DNA from: DATLZU01 sp051293835
GTDB taxonomy: Bacteria; Nitrospirota; Nitrospiria; Nitrospirales; Nitrospiraceae
Assembly: GCA_051293835.1 (NCBI GenBank)
Contig: JBPKMA010000006.1
Location: forward strand, 1-64,000
Reading direction: 5' to 3'
Length of the DNA stretch: 64,000 nucleotides
Shown here: in pieces, positions 33,269 through 40,496 of the stretch
Position numbering within the stretch: the stretch's first letter is position 1
How the letters are laid out: every line of letters starts with the position of its first letter
The notes under the pieces: model-generated
Told to the model about the DNA's origin: nothing
The model's database searches: none
What the model saw: only the letters and a program-made list of their open reading frames with translations
Program-made: the position numbers and the translations under genes

Positions 33269-34168
33269 TCGCTATCACTCGGTTGATTCGCCGTCGGGCG
33301 TGGTTATTTCTAAACCTAGAAAGGAGGTGTCGGAAGCTTACGCATGGTTAGCGACCCAGAAGCTTTCATGACTCGCTCTTGTGCAGCCAACGTGCCACAG
33401 GGCATCGCTTCCGTGCCAGTCGCGGGATCGACATCCAAGGTACGCGCTATCCACTCCCGGTGCCGTTAGGCACGGCCGTAGAACCGAGCCCTTGAAGAGG
33501 AGGCGCGGGGTAGCCAGCCAATTGGGCGACTGGAGGGTTACCGGATGGATCCCGGCCAGGCGACGGACTCGGTGCTCACACAAGAGCGAGCCTTTCTTTG
33601 AAAGGCCTCTCTCAAAATCCTTCCCGGTGCTTCATTTTTTAGACTTGCCCAGAGCTCCCACTACATCCTGTCAGAGGTCTAATGTGGAAGCAGAGAAGGG
33701 AGTTCTTGGAGGAGGAACCACTTGCGGAACTTGCAGGGAATAGGGGCTGCGCAAGCCGCTCAGGTTACCGGCACAAAAACAAAGCGGAGGCAGGTTTAGA
33801 GAGCTTCACATGCAAATGTGGAGATCTTGGAGAGGTTTTAGGCTTCCCAGCCAGTGCTGGGCCTGCACACCGCCTCTGCGCTCGATCTCATGCTTCGGAG
33901 TGTTGCTCTCACCGAAACCTCCGCATGATTAAATTAAGACCGGCTCACGATTTGATCAAGGGGCCTGATGCTACAGTCGCCATTCCTCATCTGTGGCGTT
34001 TTAGGACTGGTGGAGCCGTGTTCCCTAAAAAGAGAAAGGTGAGACGGACTCGCAGCCGTGCCGCAGAACGATTAGGAAGGTATAGACCACCGCCCATTAT
34101 CTAGGAATCTCAAGGTTCTGTTGGCATACATGATGCTTGGTCATGAGCTTAACCGGTAGGACGACCAC
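33269..34168. other. 900-base gap without recognised gene
   Basis: The stretch is lower in G+C than its surroundings. A perfect hairpin GCCTTTC-TTT-GAAAGGC lies at 33590-33606 without a following T-run. Short frames exist, such as a 41-codon one at about 33343 after AAAGGAGGTG and a frame ending KRKVRRTRSRAAERLGRYRP, but none resembles a known protein, and neither strand carries a long open frame. Some may be decayed sequence like the rest of the neighbourhood. Confidence 0.3.
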
Positions 34169-35077
34169 ATGCATATTCTGATCGCGCTGGATGAGTCCCG
34201 GTATGCGGACACGATCATTCGCTGGATGAGAACGTTTCCACACTACCCGGAAACGCGGTTGACCCTGGCTCATGTAATGGAACCGCTTGACGTCCCTGAA
34301 GCGGTCGGTAGCTACGGGCAGGACCTTGTCAGGAAACATCGCCTAGCCTCGGCTGAGGCGCTTTTGGCCAGGGCTGTGAAATGGTTGGGGCAGTCGTACC
34401 GGACCGTCGAGGCCGTCATCCGGGAGGGACTGCCAATCTATGAGCTTCTGAAACTGCTGCGCGAGGAGAGGCCCGCCATGGTCGTCGCCGGTACACGCGG
34501 GTTGTGGGCGGCCAAGGGCCTGGCGCTGGGGAGTGTATCTCAGCGGCTGCTGCAATACGCTCCGTGTTCAGTGCTATTGGTTCCGTTCAAGGTCAAGCCC
34601 GCCAAGCGGTTTAAGGTACTGGTAGCTACTGACGGATCTCCCGGCGCGAAAGAAGCAGCCAGGTTGGTGGCGGGATTGCCGGATATCCGACAGATCATGG
34701 TGTTTGGCGCGGTCCGGCCGTTTGATCAAGGCGACTTGGCGGGCCAAGAACTGTCCGAGGCTGAGTCCCGCAAAGTCCGTGCCGAGATCATTCGGAACCG
34801 GCGCGAAACAGCGCGCCGAGCTGTAGAAGAAACAGCGGCAATGCTGCAGGGGGGTGGGGCATCTCTCAAGACACGTCTGGCGTTAGGCCACCCTGCGCGA
34901 GCGATTTCCAAAGAAGCCGAACGAGGCCGGCATGATCTGCTGGTTGTCGGCTCCAGGGGATTGACGGGTATGACCGCCATCGCGATGGGAAGTGTCTCCA
35001 TAGCTGTGGCGCAAACGGCGACCTGTCCGGTCCTCGTCGTGAAGCCATCCATTCCGGCGACGGAGTCCTCTCGTTGA
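34169..35077 (+). CDS. Universal stress protein with two USP domains
   Basis: A 302-residue tandem UspA protein beginning MHILIALDESRYADTIIRWM. Domain one ends with GTRGLWAAKGLALGSVSQRL (residues about 110-129), domain two starts FKVLVATDGSPGAKEAARL and ends GSRGLTGMTAIAMGSVS (about residues 265-282); both match the ATP-binding USP pattern. It is followed 14 bases later by the adenosine-specific kinase gene, so the two probably share a transcript. It is one of three USP genes in the window, two intact and one broken. Confidence 0.93.
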   Translation: MHILIALDESRYADTIIRWMRTFPHYPETRLTLAHVMEPLDVPEAVGSYGQDLVRKHRLASAEALLARAVKWLGQSYRTVEAVIREGLPIYELLKLLREERPAMVVAGTRGLWAAKGLALGSVSQRLLQYAPCSVLLVPFKVKPAKRFKVLVATDGSPGAKEAARLVAGLPDIRQIMVFGAVRPFDQGDLAGQELSEAESRKVRAEIIRNRRETARRAVEETAAMLQGGGASLKTRLALGHPARAISKEAERGRHDLLVVGSRGLTGMTAIAMGSVSIAVAQTATCPVLVVKPSIPATESSR

Positions 35078-35090
35078 GGAGGCGGTTGCT

Positions 35091-35579
35091 ATGGCGCTGA
35101 CTGTCGTCACGGTCGCCGTGCGAAAACCGGAGGCTGTCAATCTGATTCTGGGCCAGGCCCATTTCATCAAGACCGTCGAAGACCTGCACGAAGCGCTCGT
35201 CACTGCCGTGCCGAACATTGCGTTCGGCTTGGGCTTCTGCGAATCCTCGGGACCTTGCCTCGTCCGATGGAGTGGAACGGACCAGGAGCTGATCGAGCTG
35301 GCGCGGGTTAATGCTCAGGCGATTGGAGCGGGACACAGTTTCCTCATTCTCCTAGGGAACTGCTATCCCATTAACGTGCTCCCGGTCGTCCGCCAAGTCC
35401 CCGAGGTGTGTCACATTTACTGCGCTACCGCCAATCCGATTGAGGTCGTCCTTGCCGAGACCGAGCAGGGGCGAGGGATTCTTGGCGTGGTGGATGGCCT
35501 GAAACCCAAAGGAATCGAACAAGAGGCTGATGTCGCTGATCGGAAAGCCCTACTGCGGCAGTTCGGGGACAAGTTGTAA
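35091..35579 (+). CDS. Adenosine-specific kinase family protein (COG1839)
   Basis: A 162-residue protein with the features of the adenosine-specific kinase/PAE2307 family: the N-terminal VNLILGQAHFIKTVEDLHEA, the central NIAFGLGFCESSGPCLVRWS and GHSFLILLGNCYPINVLPVV, then ATANPIEVVLAETEQGRGIL. Members are small cytosolic proteins described as phosphorylating adenosine or binding adenosine nucleotides; the structure is a compact alpha/beta fold. The ORF begins with an ATG preceded by GAGGAGGCG. It is linked to the USP gene upstream and to the LigD phosphoesterase gene downstream. Confidence 0.88.
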   Translation: MALTVVTVAVRKPEAVNLILGQAHFIKTVEDLHEALVTAVPNIAFGLGFCESSGPCLVRWSGTDQELIELARVNAQAIGAGHSFLILLGNCYPINVLPVVRQVPEVCHIYCATANPIEVVLAETEQGRGILGVVDGLKPKGIEQEADVADRKALLRQFGDKL

Positions 35580-35609
35580 ATGTAAGCAATGGGCCGTGAG
35601 TGTTGGGTG

Positions 35610-36140
35610 ATGAAGCGGCCAATCTTCAACGTGCAAAAGCATCGCGCATCACGTCTGCATTACGATTTTCGCCTCGAGATCGGGGGCGCACTCAAATCTT
35701 GGGCGATTCCGAAGGGACCATCACTTGATCCGACGGTCAAGCGGCTGGCGGTGGAAGTCGAAGATCATGACCCAGCGTACGCTGACTTCGAGGGAGTCAT
35801 CGAAGAGGGAAGCTATGGCGCGGGGCCGGTGCTGGTGTGGGACACCGGCTGGTTCGAGCTGGTAGGTCAGGGGAAAGTCGCGCCGTCAGCCGAGGCCATG
35901 TGGGCAACGGGAGCACTGGATATCCGCTTGCACGGACACAGGTTGCGCGGCCGGTTTTCGCTTGTCAGGATGAAAGGGCGTCCGCGGCAGTGGCTGCTCA
36001 TCAAGCAGCGGGACGAAGAAGCTCGGCCCGGTTTTCAGGCGACCGAGGAGTGGACGACCTCGGTGCTGTCGGGCCGCTCGATCGAGGATCTGGAGCGTGA
36101 GGTGGCCGCCGGTTCGCTGAAGATGTATCGCTGCGGATGA
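35610..36140 (+). CDS. Stand-alone LigD 3'-phosphoesterase domain
   Basis: A 176-residue protein consisting only of the 3'-phosphoesterase module of bacterial DNA ligase D, which trims 3'-phosphates and monoribonucleotides at DNA ends. From the ATG at 35610 it reads PIFNVQKHRASRLHYDFRLE, GALKSWAIPKGPSLDP, AVEVEDHDPAYADFEGVI, YGAGPVLVWDTGWFELV. The His, Asp, Arg of HYDFRLE and the His of EDHDP are the metal and phosphate ligands. No ligase or polymerase domain or Ku gene is in the window. The neighbours (adenosine kinase, USP) suggest repair during dormancy. Confidence 0.92.
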   Translation: MKRPIFNVQKHRASRLHYDFRLEIGGALKSWAIPKGPSLDPTVKRLAVEVEDHDPAYADFEGVIEEGSYGAGPVLVWDTGWFELVGQGKVAPSAEAMWATGALDIRLHGHRLRGRFSLVRMKGRPRQWLLIKQRDEEARPGFQATEEWTTSVLSGRSIEDLEREVAAGSLKMYRCG

Positions 36141-36167
36141 TCAGCGCGGCGGTTCGGGAAGATCTTC

Positions 36168-36480
36168 ATGTTATTTCAACAGGCAGTATCGCCCTTGCCC
36201 GCGGATTCGGTGTTGGAGACCGAGCTGCCTTGGAACGTGCTCGCCACAGCCACGGAGAAGGAGCAGCGTCATTTGGCGAGACGACTTCGGCGATTTGGCG
36301 ATTTCCGGTGGACCAGGTTTCGCGGTGTGTTGGTCAGGTGCGTCGAGGACCAGCCGGCTTTTTTCGAGCAGCTCTGGCGTGAGCTTCCACGATCCGGATA
36401 TGATCCTCGGGAATGAGTGCGGAATCGGGGCACTCACGCGGGCGCTGCATTCACGGTTCCCCTTCGTCCAGGTCTCGTAA
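36168..36480 (+). pseudogene. THUMP-domain protein with internal deletion
   Basis: The N-terminus reads WNVLATATEKEQRHLARRLR and GVLVRCVEDQPAFFEQLWRE, the first strand and helix of a THUMP (tRNA-binding) domain protein. At about 36395, after a frame shift, it continues DPDMILGNECGIGALTRALH and SRFPFVQVS, the last segment of the domain (DPDVIVxxExxGxxxGxGLITRxLRxRYPFVKV in the family). The central 70-100 residues are missing, so the frame was broken by an internal deletion. In the intact protein the domain binds tRNA to guide a modification enzyme. Confidence 0.75.
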
Positions 36481-36519
36481 GAATGCTGAGTGAAAGAACG
36501 AGCGCAGGAGGTCGTCCAT

Positions 36520-36903
36520 GCGGCGGAGACGTTCGAACGGATCGATTGCGGTTTCACGGAGGCGGTCTCTGCCGCAGTCATCGCTTTCGCGTGCCGCTCA
36601 TGACACAAGGGGGCGCTTTCCGCGGCGACGTGCCAACCGGCAAGGTCTTATTACGGGACTCATTGCCAGCGTTGTCACGGCCGCAGCGGATTGGGAGACG
36701 CTCCCAGATCCGGCGACCTCCGGGTGCCGCCGGCCAACTTGCAAAGCGCGACGCTGCAAGCCCAGTCCGATGAGCAATGGCTGACCAGTATCGAATTTGG
36801 TGTAGTCACGAGCCCCATGCACGCATGGAGAGGCCAGCTCAGCGAGCAAGAATTACGGGCAGTCTTATCCTATGTTAGGCGATTGGGTGCGGGCATCCGA
36901 TAG
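36520..36903 (+). pseudogene. Secreted c-type cytochrome, frameshifted
   Basis: The frame ending at 36903 reads YYGTHCQRCHGRSGLGDAPR, with a haem-binding CQRCH, then SGDLRVPPANLQSATLQAQS, GVVTSPMHAWRGQLSEQELR with a Met that could be the sixth haem ligand, and SYVRRLGAGIR. Just before it, GDVPTGKVL is in another frame, and one extra T near 36648 would restore it. The first part (about 36520-36630) has no convincing signal peptide in any single frame. A monohaem cytochrome of about 110 residues was presumably made before the frameshift. Confidence 0.72.
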
Positions 36904-36962
36904 AAGCTGAGTAGCAGGTGCGGAGATGCGCGCATCGTAACGGGGCCGGGAGGACATGCAGG

Positions 36963-37202
36963 ATGGCGGTGCCCAAACATCTCGAAGAAGCGGCGACTAG
37001 ACTCCAGGACGCCTCGCTGCGAATCGCGGCGGCCCGCGAGCTTCCATTGACCGCCGAGAACCAGAAAGCGTGGCTAGAAGCCCTGAGCGATTTCTGTGCG
37101 GCCTTGGCTGATATCCAGACGTATAACAATGAGTCGGTGCATGAGAAGCTCCACGAATTGGCTGCACGGATAGGGTTGCGGCAGTTTCCCGCCAAAACCT
37201 GA
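36963..37202 (+). CDS. Small helical hypothetical protein
   Basis: A 79-residue protein from the ATG at 36963 (MAVPKHLEEAATRLQDASLR); the frame is open back to 36918. It is nearly all alpha-helix: AAARELPLTAENQKAWLEAL, CAALADIQTYNNESVHEKLH, ending RIGLRQFPAKT. A GGGAGGACATGCAGG sequence provides a loosely spaced ribosome site. I do not recognise the family. The clean helical character and codon phase make it a likely real gene. Confidence 0.5.
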   Translation: MAVPKHLEEAATRLQDASLRIAAARELPLTAENQKAWLEALSDFCAALADIQTYNNESVHEKLHELAARIGLRQFPAKT

Positions 37203-37543
37203 GCGCCTCTTCCCGCAGCGGCATCGGAGAGCCTGTTGCCGGACTGCTTGCAAGCGCTTATCTTGTCTTGAAGAACACGGACAACTTCGTTGATCGTCGT
37301 CCATCAACTTGGGCTCGGCGATTCGGTGGCAGCCGGCTGAATGCGTGCGGACCGGCCAAGCATGAGCCGTATACCCTTTCGCTTTCGTGGCGATCCGATT
37401 CCGAACTGACGGATGCAGATGGCGCAAGCGAAGGCGGGATCCCGACCGGCAACGGCGAATCTTTAAGGCTATTTATTGGCTCTTATTTGTAGGAGCTATG
37501 GCGGGAAGTGTGATGGACCCCGTTCGCTAGCGACTGCGTTGAG
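37203..37543. other. 340-base gap without recognised gene
   Basis: Between the small helical protein and the PstS-like gene. One plus-strand frame (37268-37492) is open, but its translation (RRPSTWARRFGGSRLNACGP) resembles no protein I know and has no ribosome site. No hairpin or repeat stands out. Confidence 0.3.
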
Positions 37544-37567
37544 TTGATGAAGGGAGTTGGTATCACG

Positions 37568-38437
37568 ATGAGAATCTGGAACAGCGTGACGATGATCCAG
37601 AAAATAGGATGGACTGTTTCGGTCGCTGGACTATTGCTGTGGGTGGGGACAAACTGGGCAGGCGCCGGTCTCACTGGCCGGATTCTGGTGGCCGGCTATG
37701 GTCCGGAGCTGCCGATGGTTGAAGAACTGGGCCGGGCCTTTGAGAAGACTCATCCCGGTACCGCGATCGAATTCGAATGGGACAGGAATCTCAAGGCGGC
37801 GGAGATGGTCAGATCCGGAGACGCACAGATTGCTGTGACGGATTACGAAGAGTCTGGTTTGAAAGCGACTCCGATTGCGTGGGATGGGATCGCTGTGGTG
37901 GTGAATTTCTCCAATCCGGTCAAGGAACTGACAAAAGATCAAATCCGGGATCTGTTCACTGGGAAAATCAGGCGTTGGTCCGAATTGGATGGGGCGGATA
38001 AAAACGTCGACGTCATCCATCGCCCGCCTGACCGCAATGTGCGGCGTGGGCTTGAGTCGTCATTGGGAATCCAGGGTGGTCACGTCGCCTCCGGCTCGCT
38101 CGCACGGTCGGATCAGAAAGCGCTGAGCATCGTGTCAGGCCGGGACAATGCTGTCACCTACGTGTCATTGGGCGAAGCGTTGAAGGCGATGGAAGATGGA
38201 GTGCCGATCCGAATCCTGCCTGTCGACAAGGTCGAACCTGGAGAACCGACCGTGAAGGACGGGCGTTATCCTATCCGCCGTCCGGTTTTGTTTCTGACCA
38301 CCGTACACCCCGACCCGTTGACGGAGGCGTTTGTGGCCTTTGCGCGTTCACCGGAAGGCCAGAAAATCGTGAAAAAGATGTTCGTGCCCTATACGCCTCC
38401 TGAGCCTCAGCGCGTTCAATCCTCCCGCCCCGGCTGA
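37568..38437 (+). CDS. PstS-like phosphate-binding protein
   Basis: A periplasmic-binding-protein of the PBP-like domain type (phosphate and related anions), about 289 residues. The ATG at 37568 follows GAAGGGAGTTGG; the frame is open to 37544. A signal peptide (WTVSVAGLLLWVGTNWAG) precedes TGRILVAGYGPELPMVEELG, FEKTHPGTAIEFEWDRNLKA, VRSGDAQIAVTDYE, SNPVKELTKDQIRDLFTGKI with RRWSEL (a common motif of the family), and IRRPVLFLTTVHPDPLTEAF. No ABC-transporter genes follow, so the protein may be an orphan, or its partners lie elsewhere. It is linked to the CapA gene by 13 bases. Confidence 0.82.
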   Translation: MRIWNSVTMIQKIGWTVSVAGLLLWVGTNWAGAGLTGRILVAGYGPELPMVEELGRAFEKTHPGTAIEFEWDRNLKAAEMVRSGDAQIAVTDYEESGLKATPIAWDGIAVVVNFSNPVKELTKDQIRDLFTGKIRRWSELDGADKNVDVIHRPPDRNVRRGLESSLGIQGGHVASGSLARSDQKALSIVSGRDNAVTYVSLGEALKAMEDGVPIRILPVDKVEPGEPTVKDGRYPIRRPVLFLTTVHPDPLTEAFVAFARSPEGQKIVKKMFVPYTPPEPQRVQSSRPG

Positions 38438-38450
38438 GGAGCGAGTCAGC

Positions 38451-39440
38451 ATGCGGATTGCGTTAGCCGGGGACGTCATGCTGGGCAGGTTGGTGGATGA
38501 ATCGGTCATCCGCAATCCGGCCAGCTCACCGGCGTCGATCTGGGGCGACGTCTTGCCCGTGATGCGGGAGGCGGACTACCGACTTGTCAATCTCGAGTGC
38601 GTCATCAGCGTCCGAGGCCAGCCCTGGCACCCCTTTACAAAGGCGTTCCACTTTCGCGCTCACCCTCGTGCGATTGAGTTCCTCCACGCCGCCAAGATCG
38701 ACTGCGTCACCCTGGCGAATAACCATGTTCTGGACTATGGCGCTGATGCGCTGCTGGACTGCCTGGCGTTGTTAGACCGGGCTGGGATCGCTCGGTGCGG
38801 GGCTGGTTTGAACCTGAACGAGGCGTCGGCCCCGGCATGGCTTCACTCGCCGCAAGGCCGGTTGGCCGTGGTTGCAGTGACCGACAATGAACCGGACTGG
38901 GAGGCTGGTCCGGAGAACCCCGGCGTCCATTTCATCGCCTACGATCGGCGCGGTCTGCTCGAACCTCATCGGTCCCGTCTTGCCGATGTACTCGCGCGGG
39001 CCCGCGAACAGGGCGACTTCGTGATCGTCAGCGCCCACGTCGGGCCAAACTGGGGGGCGCCGTCTGCGGCAATGCGCGCCCTAGCGCGGGAGGTCGTCTC
39101 GCTCGGTGCAGATTTCTACTGGGGCCATTCCAACCACACGCCGCAAGGGATCGAGCTCTTTCATGGCCGGGTGATTCTCTATTCGGCCGGAGATTTCATC
39201 GACGACTATGCGGTGGATCCCGAGGAACGCAACGACCTGTCGTTTCTGTTCACAGTCGAAGTAGAACGGAGACAGGCTACACGCATTCGACTGCATCCGG
39301 TTCGGATCGAGGAGTTCGGTGTCAAGCTCGCGCGGGGAAATGAAGCGGAACTTGTGAGCGGCCGCATGCGAGCCAAGTGTGCGATGTTCGGCACGGAGGT
39401 CGAGTTTCAGAACGGCGTCGGCACGATCATGGTAAGCTGA
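38451..39440 (+). CDS. CapA-family protein (metallophosphatase fold)
   Basis: A 329-residue protein of the CapA/PgsA family, whose domain resembles calcineurin-like metallophosphatases. Motifs in order: IALAGDVMLGRLVDESV, the YRLVNLECVIS strand, ANNHVLDYGADALLDCL with the NNH, FVIVSAHVGPNWGAPS and GHSNHTPQGIELFHG, with the HxH-type pairs that bind metals. No signal peptide is evident in the frame. In other bacteria CapA takes part in poly-gamma-glutamate export; its enzymatic activity here is unknown. It follows the PstS-like gene closely, so the two may be co-transcribed. Confidence 0.88.
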   Translation: MRIALAGDVMLGRLVDESVIRNPASSPASIWGDVLPVMREADYRLVNLECVISVRGQPWHPFTKAFHFRAHPRAIEFLHAAKIDCVTLANNHVLDYGADALLDCLALLDRAGIARCGAGLNLNEASAPAWLHSPQGRLAVVAVTDNEPDWEAGPENPGVHFIAYDRRGLLEPHRSRLADVLARAREQGDFVIVSAHVGPNWGAPSAAMRALAREVVSLGADFYWGHSNHTPQGIELFHGRVILYSAGDFIDDYAVDPEERNDLSFLFTVEVERRQATRIRLHPVRIEEFGVKLARGNEAELVSGRMRAKCAMFGTEVEFQNGVGTIMVS

Positions 39441-39458
39441 CGGTCTACACGTTCTTGC

Positions 39459-39671
39459 TCAGCATTCCGCTTGCGACCATGCTGCCTGACTTGTTTCTCT
39501 CTCCGATGATCGCGGTTCAAAAATCGCTCCACACTCCTTACAAATTAACTTTCCAGTCTCATGCCCATCCGGTGTTCGGTACTCGTCAACCAGCCGAGCG
39601 TGGCTGCACCGACGCGGGACCTTCCGCGCTTTCAGCAAAGCGTTATTCCCGGCCTGCTTGGTCTGATTCAT
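39459..39671 (-). CDS. Small protein with one CxxC pair
   Basis: A 70-residue protein starting MNQTKQAGNNALLKARKVPR at 39671 with a GGAGAAAC ribosome site; the frame is open to 39695. The middle reads RRCSHARLVDEY and TGKLICKECGAIFEPRSSER, a CxxC with further Cys upstream, hinting at a half-complete zinc site. I cannot name a family. It is divergent from the next small gene and convergent with CapA. Confidence 0.55.
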   Translation of the reverse strand: MNQTKQAGNNALLKARKVPRRCSHARLVDEYRTPDGHETGKLICKECGAIFEPRSSERETSQAAWSQAEC

Positions 39672-39726
39672 AAGTTTCTCCTGCCTGCACCGCAACGCAG
39701 CGCTTCGTTCGTCTGAGGTGACGGCA

Positions 39727-39966
39727 CTACCTGCCGGTGTTGGCCAGGTTAGCGTAGTCGTTTGCTGCGACGATGTCCTGTTCAGCTTGCTTTGGGAGTC
39801 CGCTCCAGTAGACCTCTTCGAGTTTCCATTCGGCCTCCTCCTGGCAACGGGGGCAGGAGATCGTCAATGTAAAGCCTCCCCGGTATTGATTTTGGGTTCG
39901 TTGCCCGCATGCCGCGCACATGATAAAGAGGGACGTGTCGTAGGTAAGGACATGGATGCGTAGCAT
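39727..39966 (-). CDS. Small zinc-ribbon protein
   Basis: A 79-residue protein with two complete Cys pairs: LFIMCAACGQRTQNQ and TISCPRCQEEAEWKLEEVYW. The GGGAGGTGTGG ribosome site before the ATG is strong. The C-terminus (SGLPKQAEQDIVAANDYANL) is helical. Resembles the other tiny zinc ribbons in the window in size and site, not in sequence. No function is assigned. Confidence 0.68.
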   Translation of the reverse strand: MLRIHVLTYDTSLFIMCAACGQRTQNQYRGGFTLTISCPRCQEEAEWKLEEVYWSGLPKQAEQDIVAANDYANLANTGR

Positions 39967-40496
39967 TCCACACCTCCCTTTCTGAGACCTATGGTCTTCT
40001 ATGGAGCCTTCGGTTCAGCTTAGTTGAAATCGGCCCGACCTGCGGGAATGAGGAAGTGAATCTTTGGTTCAGTTCTTGTGAATTGGTTCTGGAAAACAGG
40101 TGAATCACTGATACCCATACTCCACTTGAGGATTCTGTACAAGCCACTACATACCGGTGTCTCATGTTCCTGCCATCCCTGTATATGGGGTCTATATGGA
40201 GCCATGGAATCATGGAATACAGGGAATATTCGAGTTCCTCACCCGGTCCGGTGCATGTCGCCTCGTCGGGCGGAGACTTGCCAGACCAACGCCCGTCAGG
40301 TTTGACCATGCAGTGTCGTCCCGCGCCTCGTCTTCTTACCTTCGCAATTCTCCCACCTGTCGCAGGGAAGCCCGGCGGGAGTAGATTATTAATTGATCGC
40401 TCGCCGAAAGTGGGATGCCGCCGGTGAGCCGGCTTGGGGTGTCCATCCGCACAAAGGAGGCTCCAGCGGTCATGTGAAACGCTGGAGACTCACGCC
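39967..40496. other. 530-base gap without recognised gene
   Basis: The stretch is less GC-rich than its surroundings, with several short T/A-rich runs. It lies upstream of both a minus-strand zinc ribbon gene and the aldolase/SDR gene, so promoters for both are expected here, but I see no convincing -35/-10 pair. An AAAGGAGG at 40453-40460 lies 37 bases ahead of the GTG used for the next gene and may serve a start nearer to it that I cannot identify. Confidence 0.3.

Noticed and set aside
33976..34104. Translated motif PKKRKV, identical to a known eukaryotic nuclear localisation signal
   Set aside because: It lies in an unsupported short frame in an intergenic gap; six basic-rich residues easily arise by chance.
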